Shown piece after piece: positions 21,434-29,847 of a stretch of DNA of 32,922 nucleotides (position 1 is its first letter; the number at the start of each line of letters is the position of its first letter). The notes beneath the pieces were generated by a model. The model saw only the letters and a program-made list of their open reading frames with translations, did not search any database and had not been told where the DNA came from. The translations under genes were made by a program, and so were the position numbers. Location: the NCBI GenBank assembly GCA_001953115.1, contig LSSL01000279.1, forward strand, positions 1 to 32,922. Direction: 5' to 3'. Origin of the DNA: Smittium mucronatum (taxonomy: Eukaryota; Kickxellomycota; Harpellomycetes; Harpellales; Legeriomycetaceae).

Positions 21434-22500
21434 TTTAAACCCTGGTCTAGACCCAATTTGTGAATTTTTAATCAATCGTTCTAAATTTTCGATTTACCAA
21501 TGATTTTTCAGTTCAAAAAACTTCACTGATTTTACAATATTTTTTGAGAAATTTAGTTGTCCCGGTCATCCACGTACTCATTCTGGATCTATGGAAGCTA
21601 TTAATCAAGTCGGCGATTCAAGTTTTTGGTTTTTTTTTTTTCATTTGTGAAATGTACACTCATGGGTTACGCTAGTTTTTAAAAACGCAAAACCTATCTC
21701 CAGTTTATTTGTAAATCTTTCCATAGCAGTATACTTACGTATTTGGAAGCTAGCCTTGTTGATTTATCAAACTTGCATATTATCGGTCTGATTCTATATT
21801 CACTCAACCCTAATGGCTCAAATCAGTAGCACCAAATGTACATTAAAACATAATTTATGAATTTTATTTTGATTGCGGAAGGAAGATCAACTCTCGATAG
21901 AAATCTATATCCACCAAAATTTACATTTTTGACTAAGGCTTTATTTTTTTTTTTATGTTCGCCTATGCCTACCAATCATGATCGAATTTTTAGCCTAAGC
22001 ATTCATTTGTTTGGAGAATTTTCAAAAAAAATTTCCTTGGACAGTGAAAAAATAATCTATTTTTGAGCCGATTCTGAGAATTCCGCATTTTGATGTGTTG
22101 ATTTTCATTTCCCATTTATTGGACCAATGAGATGCCGTGTTTAGAGAATTTTGAAGCGAATCTAGTGTATTTTCTATTACTATAGCATTATCGGTGAATG
22201 GAAGTCCAAGGATGTTTCTTCCTAGTGAGGGTACACATACTTCCTCCGTTCCCTTAAAAATATCGGTTATAATTTTTTTTTGAATAAAGTAGGTGATGCT
22301 GGACATCCTTTTCTTACACCACATAATTAATTTGATGTACATGTAGTGCTATCACCTATTCGGATCATCGGTTTTAGCTGATTCGTACAGCCATTTTGTT
22401 ACATCTAAGATTTTACCGCCCAATCCCATATTTCTAAGTTTAAATATCAAAGGATGGAATATAGATTGTTCATGTTTTCTGCTTTGTTTTTTCTAAAGAA
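21434..22500 (-). pseudogene. Non-LTR (LINE) retrotransposon reverse transcriptase remnant, inactive
   Basis: Read right to left, pieces of a LINE reverse transcriptase appear in order: FHPLIFKLRNMGLGGKIL and DVTKWLYESAK; then LCGVRKGCPASPTLF (GCPASP at 22291-22308). A frameshift in a run of nine A (22273-22281) leads to TDIFKGTEEVCVPSLGRN, then GLPFTDNAIVIENTLDSLQN and WSNKWEMKINTSKCGILRIG. The catalytic box, normally FADD, reads FTDN (codons 22187-22198), so the second Asp is lost. Downstream are ECLG, then GLSEYRIRPIICKFDKSTRL, ASKYVSILLWKDLQINW and DLINSFHRSRMSTWMTGTTK, the usual post-RT region, broken by frameshifts and stops. TGA stands where Trp is expected at least once (KT-stop-IADLI). 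The element is cut by the gap on the left; its 5' part, including the AYDS block and any endonuclease, is missing on the right. Confidence 0.9.
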
Positions 22501-22998
22501 AGGCTAAGGCAAGCAAAAGATGCATATAAAAATTCAAATTTGTAAAATTTACTTTAAAACGGTAGGCAGAATACTATATAGAAATGACATAAATCGCTTG
22601 TGTTTTCTGCTTCTTTTTTTCAAAAAGGGCATTTTCTTATTATTTATGTGGAATTGGAGCATTAAAATTTCAAAACTTTACTAAAAAATTATTGAAAAAA
22701 CTCTTTCAATGCGAATTACAACTTTAAGAAAATGGAATATAGATTATTTGTATTTTCTGCATTGTTTTTTCAAAAATGTCTAAAGAAACAAAATAATTGC
22801 TTTTTAATCTTCCAGCCTCGGTATTAATCATCCAAAAAATCCTATAAGAATTAACCAAGAGAAACCCGTCTAATTTATTTAGATATAAATATATAAAAAA
22901 AAGCTAAAAACAATTTCTCTTTTGCAAAAAAATCAGATTTTTTACTTTTTTTTATGTATATGATATCAGGATTGTGCTTCTTTGTTTTTTTTGAAAGA
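22454..22998. repeat. Four dispersed copies of a TTTTCTGCTTTGTTTTTTC-like motif
   Basis: Related blocks occur at about 22454-22498, 22597-22627, 22732-22780 and 22970-22998. Copies 1 and 3 also share ATGGAATATAGATT just before the motif. Spacing is irregular (about 140-240 bases). Copy 1 overlaps the 5' edge of the recognisable LINE sequence. All four lie 3' of the large gene, so they could be element debris or part of its downstream region. Confidence 0.6.
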
Positions 22999-23036
22999 GA
23001 AAAAGAAAAACTTTGCGCATGGATGATGTATTAGTT

Positions 23037-26000
23037 TTAGTGCGCATAGTACTGGCTAGACCTGAAAAGCTGTGCTTCAAGTACGGCCATTCGCGTTAGA
23101 TTGAAATCGCGGTCTGCCTGACTGCCTTTTATATACCCGCTGTCGCTCGCCACTTCGGGTTCCTTAGTATTACTTTCCAGCGGCCTTTCGCTAGCCAGGT
23201 TTCCAGACGTGGGACTCGGTGCATACCGGCCAGCCACTCTACCCCGTGATAATGATTCGGGGTACCAGTCAGCTCGACTGTTAGCGTCATGGTACAGAAT
23301 CTCATCAGCAGGAACATCAGGAAGATCCTTATTCATCTGGTACTGAATTCCATTTGGACTCACAGGCTTCTTTAGAATTGGTTTGCCCATCTTAGCCTGG
23401 CTGTTAGTAGTCACCGGGATTTTATCTTTAAACAACGAGTTTCGGGTGACAGAAAAGAGCGAGTATCGCTTTGGTTGCTTTAAGTTGAAACTAACTCGAT
23501 TCTGCGATCGACCGCCTGATTCTGGAGTCAATTGGACATTGTTTGGCCTTGAATTCCCGGTTAATTTGTTTATCAATGAGGCAGCACTGTTTCCAAATGA
23601 ACTGACAAGCCCAATTGTTAATGACGAGGATTTTTTATGGCCTCGTACTCGTGGTTCCGATCTTCCCCTATCATCAGGCCGGCTTCTGAAAAGGGTTTTG
23701 GATAAACTAAAAAGACTTGATGGTCGATCTGGTTTTTGATAACCTGATCCCATTCCTACATTTGACACTGAAATTGGATCACTCTGCTTCAACCCAAAAT
23801 CAAATATTAAACTAGTTTGAGTTGACTTATCAATAAAATTTTTCATCGAAAATTGTGGATTGATAGCAGGTCCAGGAGTTATATTCAGACCCTTGTTTTT
23901 CTCGAGCTCCAGTATTAGTCTAGTGTCGGGTTGGGAGCTAGAAGAAGGTGGACTTTTCGAGATTTTATCTAATTTTTGATGAAAATCAACATTATCATTA
24001 AATCTAATCTCCTGATTTTGTGAGTTTTGGTGATGTATTGAATCTTCTATATGGTGAATGCTCGAGTCGTCTATGTAAATTTCAAGTTGGTGGTCATCTT
24101 CAAAAGAGCTATAGTTTTTGGGACTTTTGGAATTTTCTTGACTATCTTTTACTATCGGATGGTCCCCGATAGTATTTGAAAGCATTGTGAAAAGAGGATC
24201 AGTTTGGGAATTCCTAGGAGTGCGGTCAAGCCCCCTCCTCCTCTGATCCCTGGGAATGATTCCATCAGGTGATATAAAGGAGCCAATGTGTCTAATTTCG
24301 GGATCAGGTGAGACTTTTACTATATTAAATCTGGAACTATCACTGATTTTTTTATCGCCTTTAATCTCAAGCTCTAAAATTGCAGCATTTGAAGCACTCT
24401 GTCTAGAATTGGAATTACTGAAATCATTACTAATTCTCTTCCTGGTTTTTAAGTCTGTAAAGGACGCCTCTTGATCGCTATCATCTGGTTTGTAAAAGTT
24501 ATAATCTCCTAGCTTTGCTTTAATGATCGAATCTTTGTACTGATAGGAACTAATTGAAGCACCTGGATCATTGGAGAGTTTCTGAAGCCTGTTTTTATAG
24601 GGATAATTTGATTCTTCTTTTTGGTCTAAACGACTAGACGCGGAGTAAAACGCAGAGCTAGGAGAAGAGTTGTATTCCTCAACGTTTATTCTTTTATGAA
24701 AATTAATTAAATCTTCTAACTTGAACGAATTGTTTAGGAAATCGAGTTCTAGTTTATCTGAAAAAGATGCTACTGATAGATGTTCTAGAGATTCAATGGA
24801 TTTAGTTTCTGTTTTTGCTGCTGGAGCCTCAGAGCTTTTATAGAATGATGTGACTTTGGATTTAGAAGTTAGAGAACTGCTAGTCAATGGGTCCGATCCG
24901 ATATCACTGTAGTTTAGAGAAAACCCATTAGAGGATATGCTATCATCTGAACATGATTCAGAGTCAGATCCAGGATCGATATTTTGCAAAGGTTTATTTA
25001 GTTCTTTCTGTGGAACAGATTCAGAGTTGATATCATTGCATTTGTCAGAAACTAGTTCCGGATTAGATTTATTTCTGAATATAGGGATACTGCTATTTGA
25101 TACTGATTCCAATCTGCTCCCACTACTTGTGAGACTAGATAAATCGTCTGGTGTGAGTTTATTAGACAATCTGGACTTTCTGGATAACATTCTTTCATCT
25201 AATGTTGATTTAATGGGGTTAAATGGCTTGGGGAATGAGTGCGACTTTGGCTTATTGGTCAAAAAGTTCAAAAATTTTCTAGAGGAGGAAGGTTCTGTCG
25301 GCGATGGAGGGGTTCTATATTGGGTTACAAAAGAACTCTCAACGGTCGGAGAAATTGTTAGACTTGATATTAGAGTAGACTTTCTGTCAGATGAATTATT
25401 GATATTTTCAAAAACGACTGTATCCGAATTGGGTGACATGTTTGGGAATGGGGCTTTTTCAAAAGATTTGATGTAGCTTGAAGTGCCATTTTTTAGATCC
25501 CTGTCCAGTTTATAGTTAGGGTCTTCTTGGTATTTTGAAACAGATTTCTGTGACGAGTTTGCAGATAGAGCTTTAAAAGTTTCCAAAGTGCTAGCGAGAT
25601 CTTGGGAAACTTCTTGAGAGTGGATATATGGGCTTTGGCTGGACATAGCATAAATTTGGTTATTAAAATATACACCTTTATCATCTTTTCCTTCAGTTTT
25701 AGTGGTTAAATCTTGATTAGTGCCATTTGCTGTGGCTATCTCGTCTTTTAATATTGAAAAGGTAGCTTGGTCGATTCTGACCTTTTGGTAATAAAGAGAT
25801 TCATTGGAGTCACTGATTGGACTATAATATGCATCACCACTAATTCGGTTTGATAATCTGTCAGCATTACTCATTAAATTTTCAAGTGAGTTCAATTTAT
25901 CTGTAGCTTCTTGATAGAGATATGATGTATTGCTTTGTTTTATCAAATTTTCGTAAAATTTATTAGAGTTTTGCTTCAACTCAAAGCTATTTGTTTCAAG

Positions 26001-29000
26001 AGCGGATAGCCTTTTTTGAGATACTTGAGTTTTTGGCCGGGTATTGACCAACACATAATCATGAGGTACCTGTGGCTCAGGCCCGACATTAGAAGAGGTT
26101 AAACTTATTTTGTCTGCAACTTGTTTTTTAAGTTTTTTTAAACCGAAATAAAACGAATTTGGCGGTCTGTAGGTAGGGACATCTACTGATTGAGACCGAT
26201 CTTGTTTGGTTTTATGGGATTTCCGAAAACTGGCTTTGCTAATCATACTCTTGATACTGTCTAGAGACGGGTTTTTACTCTTTCTAGAGTTTAGTTTTTT
26301 AGGATCGACGGTAAATCTGGCGTCATCGTTGACTAAAGGACTTTTTATAGGAGTCAAATTGTTGGAATCAATGGTATCTCGGTTATCTACGTTGACTGAT
26401 GAGCTTTTTCCAGGACCCAATTTTCTAAAATCTATAGTAAACCGATCTTTATCGTTGACTGAAGAGCTTTTTCCAGATGTAGTTGCATCGGGATTGGGTT
26501 TGGATGAAGAGGGTCCGTTAAAAAATTGGTAAAAACTCATGCGTATAGGCGCATCACTGTTTGAACCTTTCGGCTCTGATGAAAATAAACTCTCATTTTT
26601 TGGGTAAGGTGTTATGATATCAGTAGATTCACCGGGATCAATCAAAACACCATTTTCAGTTAGTGAGATTACATTCAAGTTTGTATTAGAGCTTATTATT
26701 GATTGTTGGTGGTCGTTCGTAGTAGTTACTAGGATAGGTATTGATTTTTTCTTTTGAAGGACCTTTTCATTTAATTCCTGATCCATTTTTCGATAATAAG
26801 GGCTGTTTTCTAAAGATGGAGAGTTCTGCTCTGGTCCAGGCAGACTACTATATGCCTGCGGAGAACTGTCATTTGCAGCTAGGATTGTAGAGTGCAGGGG
26901 ATAAGAATTGCTGATGGAGATTGGTTGTGTTTGGCTAGGTTGCGAATTGCTTGTGCCCGAAGATTGGGAATATGGCTCAGAGGATTCGTCCTTATTTGGG
27001 TGAGGTTTAGTGTCGCTGTAAGCTGAATTTTTAGAATTAGACGATCTAAAAGTACCAAACAAACTACTGTCTACTACACTTAATGTTTGTGGGTACGAAT
27101 ACACTTTTTCAAGGTTTTTAGTGTTGGGAAAATCAGATATATTGGGACGGGTATCAGGAGATTCATTATTGAGAGGAGGGGGAGTACTTATTTTTAGAGC
27201 TGAATTTAGATAATCGGAATATATTTTTTTCGTTTTTTCGAGATCAAATTGATTGTTGAAGCTGGAAAAATTTGAATTATCATGACCATTATAAACGTTG
27301 GTTTCTGGGGAGTCTAAATTTTGGGAATTAGATGAATGGTATCTACCGATAACTTTTCCATTATTATTTTCGCTATTTAAAATTGTGGAAGACAATTCTG
27401 GGCCAGTATTTATTGGGGTTGGTTGATTATCCCTTGAATTTGTAGGTTGAAGTGGTTTTTTTGGTTTAGGTTTATTGCTATTAATAATAGAAAATCTACT
27501 ATTATTGGAGAACGTAAAAATTTTTGCAATTTCTTTAAAGCTTCCGCTGATTCTCGATGATTTGGAAGTGGATGAGCTTTTGGTAATGGCTTGATCAATG
27601 CTGTATCTTTGTGGATGCTTGTTGGGAGTTAGTTCGGTTTTTTCACTAGTCAGATAGTTATTCAAATTCAAAGATTCAGAGTAAGCCCTTTTTTGAGAAG
27701 CCAAAAAATTTGAATCAAGACTAGAGGGTGGATTATGCTCTGAGCCTTTTGCTCTATAGCTGGGGGAACCGCTGGGTTGGAATTTGGATTTTCCGAGATT
27801 AATAGGGTTGATTTCCTTGTATTGACTAGAACTAGGTGTGGCATCAGTGTTTTGCGGATGGCCTATTATGGATGAATCGTCATCTTGCATGGATTTTTGT
27901 GTTGACACCTTAGATTTAGAATTTTTACTAGTTTGAGAGTTATAAAGATTTTCATAAATATTTATAATAGAGTTTATATTGGAGGGGGGTAAATTATTTT
28001 TATGAGGAGGTGGGTTAGGTAAATTAGGATTAATTTTAGGAGATTCAGGGTTAACGGGTAACATTTTGAGATTGTTTGAGCTGCTATCATTACTTTTTAA
28101 GGAGATGGAATCGTTTGAGGTGGAGGAGGTTTCAATATCGTATCTGAAGCGTGAATATGGGTCAGAAGGTCGTCTAGGTTTAATGGAACCGAACCTTTGA
28201 TCATTGGAGTAAATAAAGTCTTCATTAGGAGCGGATGGACTATACTCAAAGTTAGCACTTAAGGATAGCTTTGGGATGAATTTTCTATCTTGATCTAAAG
28301 TAGGTTCAGGAAAATCGGCAGGTTTAGTGTGTTTTCTATAATTTGAAAGATTGGGCAATTCTTTGTTCTTGGGTTTAAAAAGAGGAGATATTAAAGAGTC
28401 AATAGAAATTTTGTTTGTGCTGCTATTGGATCTAAATTTCGATAGGGGAATTTTAGAAAAGAAGCTCTTTTTTTCGGGAGAGGGAATTTTGGTAGAAATA
28501 AAGTCAGGAGGTTGATTAAAAGGGCCTAAATAGAAGTGTCTGGGACTTGTTGAGCCAGTTCCGTCTGATAAATTCATAGAAACGGTTGATGGCTTTTCGG
28601 AAGAAGACTTGAGGAAGCCGGGATTGGGTGATAAAACTTGAGATTCAGGGGAATTAGTATTACCCAAAGGAGCAGGGTATCTTGAAGAGGAAGGCAATGA
28701 TATTGAGTTTTGAAGGTTCTGAGTTATAGGAAGATCGACGGAAGGGGGATTATAAGTATCATTAGGGGGTAATTTGGATTTGTAATCGACAAATTTTCTT
28801 TTTTGAACCATGTTTTTGATTTTGGAGAAAAATAGCAAACGATTATTCTTTTTAGGTTGTTGTTCAAATTCATATTTGGGAGCTAAAGGAAATAAATTGT
28901 CGGGTGGGTAATTGAGCACTGTTATGGGGTTTAACGACTCGGGAATTTTCTCGATGGGGGGGGAGATAAAGTTGGTGCTTTTAGTGTGTATAGAAGATGG

Positions 29001-29153
29001 CTGTTCATCTTGAGGAGAGAAAACAAATCGTTTTGGGCTTAAAGATCTGTTATATGGGTGATACCTATGATCCTTGGAGCTATGTTCAGATGTTGGAAAA
29101 TTTGTATTGGGTGAGGTGATTTTTGGTGTTATAATAGCATCAGAGGCGAGCAT
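23037..29153 (-). CDS. Giant Ser/Pro/Asn-rich, probably disordered protein of unknown family (2038 aa)
   Basis: A single uninterrupted frame with a TAA stop at 23037-23039. I chose the ATG at 29151-29153 because an in-frame TAA lies only five codons upstream. The protein is Ser-, Pro-, Asn- and Lys-rich throughout, with no signal peptide, membrane segment or recognised catalytic domain. Visible features: basic-aromatic motifs FFSKI at residues about 108 and 231 and related patches near 537, 1290 and 1815; three tandem 21-residue repeats (GKSSSVN...RFTIDFRKL type) at about 888-951; an acidic Ser-rich run (GSDSESCSDDS); a His/Asp segment (SIHHIEDSIHH); and RVSF, a match to the PP1-docking motif, at about 1885. 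The C-terminal 200 residues are less repetitive and higher in GC, as if more constrained. Base composition contrasts sharply with the surrounding desert, which argues for selection. A scaffold or adaptor role is a guess; the family is not recognised. Confidence 0.9.
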   Translation of the reverse strand: MLASDAIITPKITSPNTNFPTSEHSSKDHRYHPYNRSLSPKRFVFSPQDEQPSSIHTKSTNFISPPIEKIPESLNPITVLNYPPDNLFPLAPKYEFEQQPKKNNRLLFFSKIKNMVQKRKFVDYKSKLPPNDTYNPPSVDLPITQNLQNSISLPSSSRYPAPLGNTNSPESQVLSPNPGFLKSSSEKPSTVSMNLSDGTGSTSPRHFYLGPFNQPPDFISTKIPSPEKKSFFSKIPLSKFRSNSSTNKISIDSLISPLFKPKNKELPNLSNYRKHTKPADFPEPTLDQDRKFIPKLSLSANFEYSPSAPNEDFIYSNDQRFGSIKPRRPSDPYSRFRYDIETSSTSNDSISLKSNDSSSNNLKMLPVNPESPKINPNLPNPPPHKNNLPPSNINSIINIYENLYNSQTSKNSKSKVSTQKSMQDDDSSIIGHPQNTDATPSSSQYKEINPINLGKSKFQPSGSPSYRAKGSEHNPPSSLDSNFLASQKRAYSESLNLNNYLTSEKTELTPNKHPQRYSIDQAITKSSSTSKSSRISGSFKEIAKIFTFSNNSRFSIINSNKPKPKKPLQPTNSRDNQPTPINTGPELSSTILNSENNNGKVIGRYHSSNSQNLDSPETNVYNGHDNSNFSSFNNQFDLEKTKKIYSDYLNSALKISTPPPLNNESPDTRPNISDFPNTKNLEKVYSYPQTLSVVDSSLFGTFRSSNSKNSAYSDTKPHPNKDESSEPYSQSSGTSNSQPSQTQPISISNSYPLHSTILAANDSSPQAYSSLPGPEQNSPSLENSPYYRKMDQELNEKVLQKKKSIPILVTTTNDHQQSIISSNTNLNVISLTENGVLIDPGESTDIITPYPKNESLFSSEPKGSNSDAPIRMSFYQFFNGPSSSKPNPDATTSGKSSSVNDKDRFTIDFRKLGPGKSSSVNVDNRDTIDSNNLTPIKSPLVNDDARFTVDPKKLNSRKSKNPSLDSIKSMISKASFRKSHKTKQDRSQSVDVPTYRPPNSFYFGLKKLKKQVADKISLTSSNVGPEPQVPHDYVLVNTRPKTQVSQKRLSALETNSFELKQNSNKFYENLIKQSNTSYLYQEATDKLNSLENLMSNADRLSNRISGDAYYSPISDSNESLYYQKVRIDQATFSILKDEIATANGTNQDLTTKTEGKDDKGVYFNNQIYAMSSQSPYIHSQEVSQDLASTLETFKALSANSSQKSVSKYQEDPNYKLDRDLKNGTSSYIKSFEKAPFPNMSPNSDTVVFENINNSSDRKSTLISSLTISPTVESSFVTQYRTPPSPTEPSSSRKFLNFLTNKPKSHSFPKPFNPIKSTLDERMLSRKSRLSNKLTPDDLSSLTSSGSRLESVSNSSIPIFRNKSNPELVSDKCNDINSESVPQKELNKPLQNIDPGSDSESCSDDSISSNGFSLNYSDIGSDPLTSSSLTSKSKVTSFYKSSEAPAAKTETKSIESLEHLSVASFSDKLELDFLNNSFKLEDLINFHKRINVEEYNSSPSSAFYSASSRLDQKEESNYPYKNRLQKLSNDPGASISSYQYKDSIIKAKLGDYNFYKPDDSDQEASFTDLKTRKRISNDFSNSNSRQSASNAAILELEIKGDKKISDSSRFNIVKVSPDPEIRHIGSFISPDGIIPRDQRRRGLDRTPRNSQTDPLFTMLSNTIGDHPIVKDSQENSKSPKNYSSFEDDHQLEIYIDDSSIHHIEDSIHHQNSQNQEIRFNDNVDFHQKLDKISKSPPSSSSQPDTRLILELEKNKGLNITPGPAINPQFSMKNFIDKSTQTSLIFDFGLKQSDPISVSNVGMGSGYQKPDRPSSLFSLSKTLFRSRPDDRGRSEPRVRGHKKSSSLTIGLVSSFGNSAASLINKLTGNSRPNNVQLTPESGGRSQNRVSFNLKQPKRYSLFSVTRNSLFKDKIPVTTNSQAKMGKPILKKPVSPNGIQYQMNKDLPDVPADEILYHDANSRADWYPESLSRGRVAGRYAPSPTSGNLASERPLESNTKEPEVASDSGYIKGSQADRDFNLTRMAVLEAQLFRSSQYYAH
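26328..26516 (-). repeat. Three tandem 63-bp units within the giant gene
   Basis: GTTGACT followed by a conserved AG.CTTTTT block recurs at 26328, 26391 and 26454, an exact 63-base period. In protein terms each unit is 21 residues: GKSSSVNDKDRFTIDFRKL plus GP, then GKSSSVNVDNRDTIDSNNL plus TP, then IKSPLVNDDARFTVDPKKL plus NS. The reading frame is preserved, and conserved Lys-Ser, Val-Asn, Asp and Thr-(Ile/Val)-Asp positions suggest a repeated docking or phosphorylation module. The unit edges are approximate. Confidence 0.9.
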
Positions 29154-29553
29154 TATTATTGAAACCAATTAAAACCAAGAGTAATAATATGAGTTCGGAT
29201 GTGAATAAAAAAGAATAGTTTCAAAGGGATGAGGTGTTGGCAGTGGCGAGCAGAAGGTTTCCTGGTATAGGGAGTTCAAAGGAAATTTGGGATCGATCTA
29301 GGATAATTAAATTTAGAACTAAAGTTTAAAAAGGGCATCAACATAGAGAAAAAAGAACGAAGCAGATCGATAAAAATAATATGAAATAGATGGTATGGAC
29401 TAGGAATGGGAAAACACAAAACTGGGTAATAAGGAAAAGTTTTTGAAAAAAAAAATTAGTTGAGAAATTAAGCAGAACAAGTTAACTTGTATAACACTTC
29501 AGGAGAGTGTAGAGGGGGTACGAGAGAAAGAGCAGTAAGAGTAGATAAGAAAG
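29154..29553. promoter_or_regulatory. 400-bp intergenic region upstream of the giant gene (putative bidirectional)
   Basis: It lies between the ATG of the giant gene and a diverging ATG at 29554. Read toward the giant gene it contains pyrimidine-rich leaders (for example CTCTTACTGCTCTTTCTCTC and CTTCGTTCTTTTTTCTC), as is common in fungal promoters and 5' leaders, and AT-rich patches such as CATATTATTTTTATC that could serve as TATA-like elements. Composition is intermediate between gene and desert. Inferred from position; no motif is diagnostic. Confidence 0.4.
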
Positions 29554-29847
29554 ATGACGAAAAAAGTGCGAAATAAAATCAGTGCGAAAGGACGGCTTTG
29601 CAGAAAAGTATTTAGTAACATGCAGTTTGTGGCTCAGAGGCGGCAATTCTTGCTTCAATTTGCAAATGAATATTTTTTTAAAAACGAGAAGCTTCCATTT
29701 ACAGATTTGCCGATTTTTGAAAGGAAAGCAGCTTTTTTGGCGTTAGTTTGCGGCCATTTTCTGTTTTGGGACACTCGCCTAAGATTGCAGGCTGGATTGT
29801 GTCGCCAATTTGGCGTCATTCCTTCTTATCTGGTGTTTTTGAAATAG
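29554..29847 (+). CDS. Hypothetical 97-residue basic protein, divergent from the giant gene
   Basis: An ATG-initiated frame of 97 codons ending in TAG at 29845-29847, in DNA visibly richer in GC than the desert. The N terminus is basic (MTKKVRNKISAKGRLCRKVF) and the rest is rich in Phe, Leu, Arg and aromatic residues (FVAQRRQFLLQFANEYFF; GHFLFWDTRLRLQAGL). I recognise no domain. No clear membrane segment. A splice-acceptor-like TTTTTTCTCTACAG lies 90 bases downstream, so it could be the first exon of a spliced gene; no donor was identified. It starts 400 bases from the giant gene's ATG. Alternatively it is a chance frame in an upstream region. Confidence 0.35.
   Translation: MTKKVRNKISAKGRLCRKVFSNMQFVAQRRQFLLQFANEYFFKNEKLPFTDLPIFERKAAFLALVCGHFLFWDTRLRLQAGLCRQFGVIPSYLVFLK

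Noticed and set aside
20776..21475. Apparent long frames across the gap on both strands
   Set aside because: They consist of N and carry no coding information.
23383..23739. A 118-codon open frame on the plus strand, and similar ones at 24256-24474, 24937-25476 and 26206-26532
   Set aside because: They lie antisense to the giant gene, and their openness follows from its codon composition (few Ser/Leu codons giving stops on the other strand). No motif supports them.
25493..25684. Additional minus-strand frame of 63 codons inside the giant gene
   Set aside because: An overlapping alternative frame within the real coding sequence; also seen at 27410-27598 and 23129-23317.
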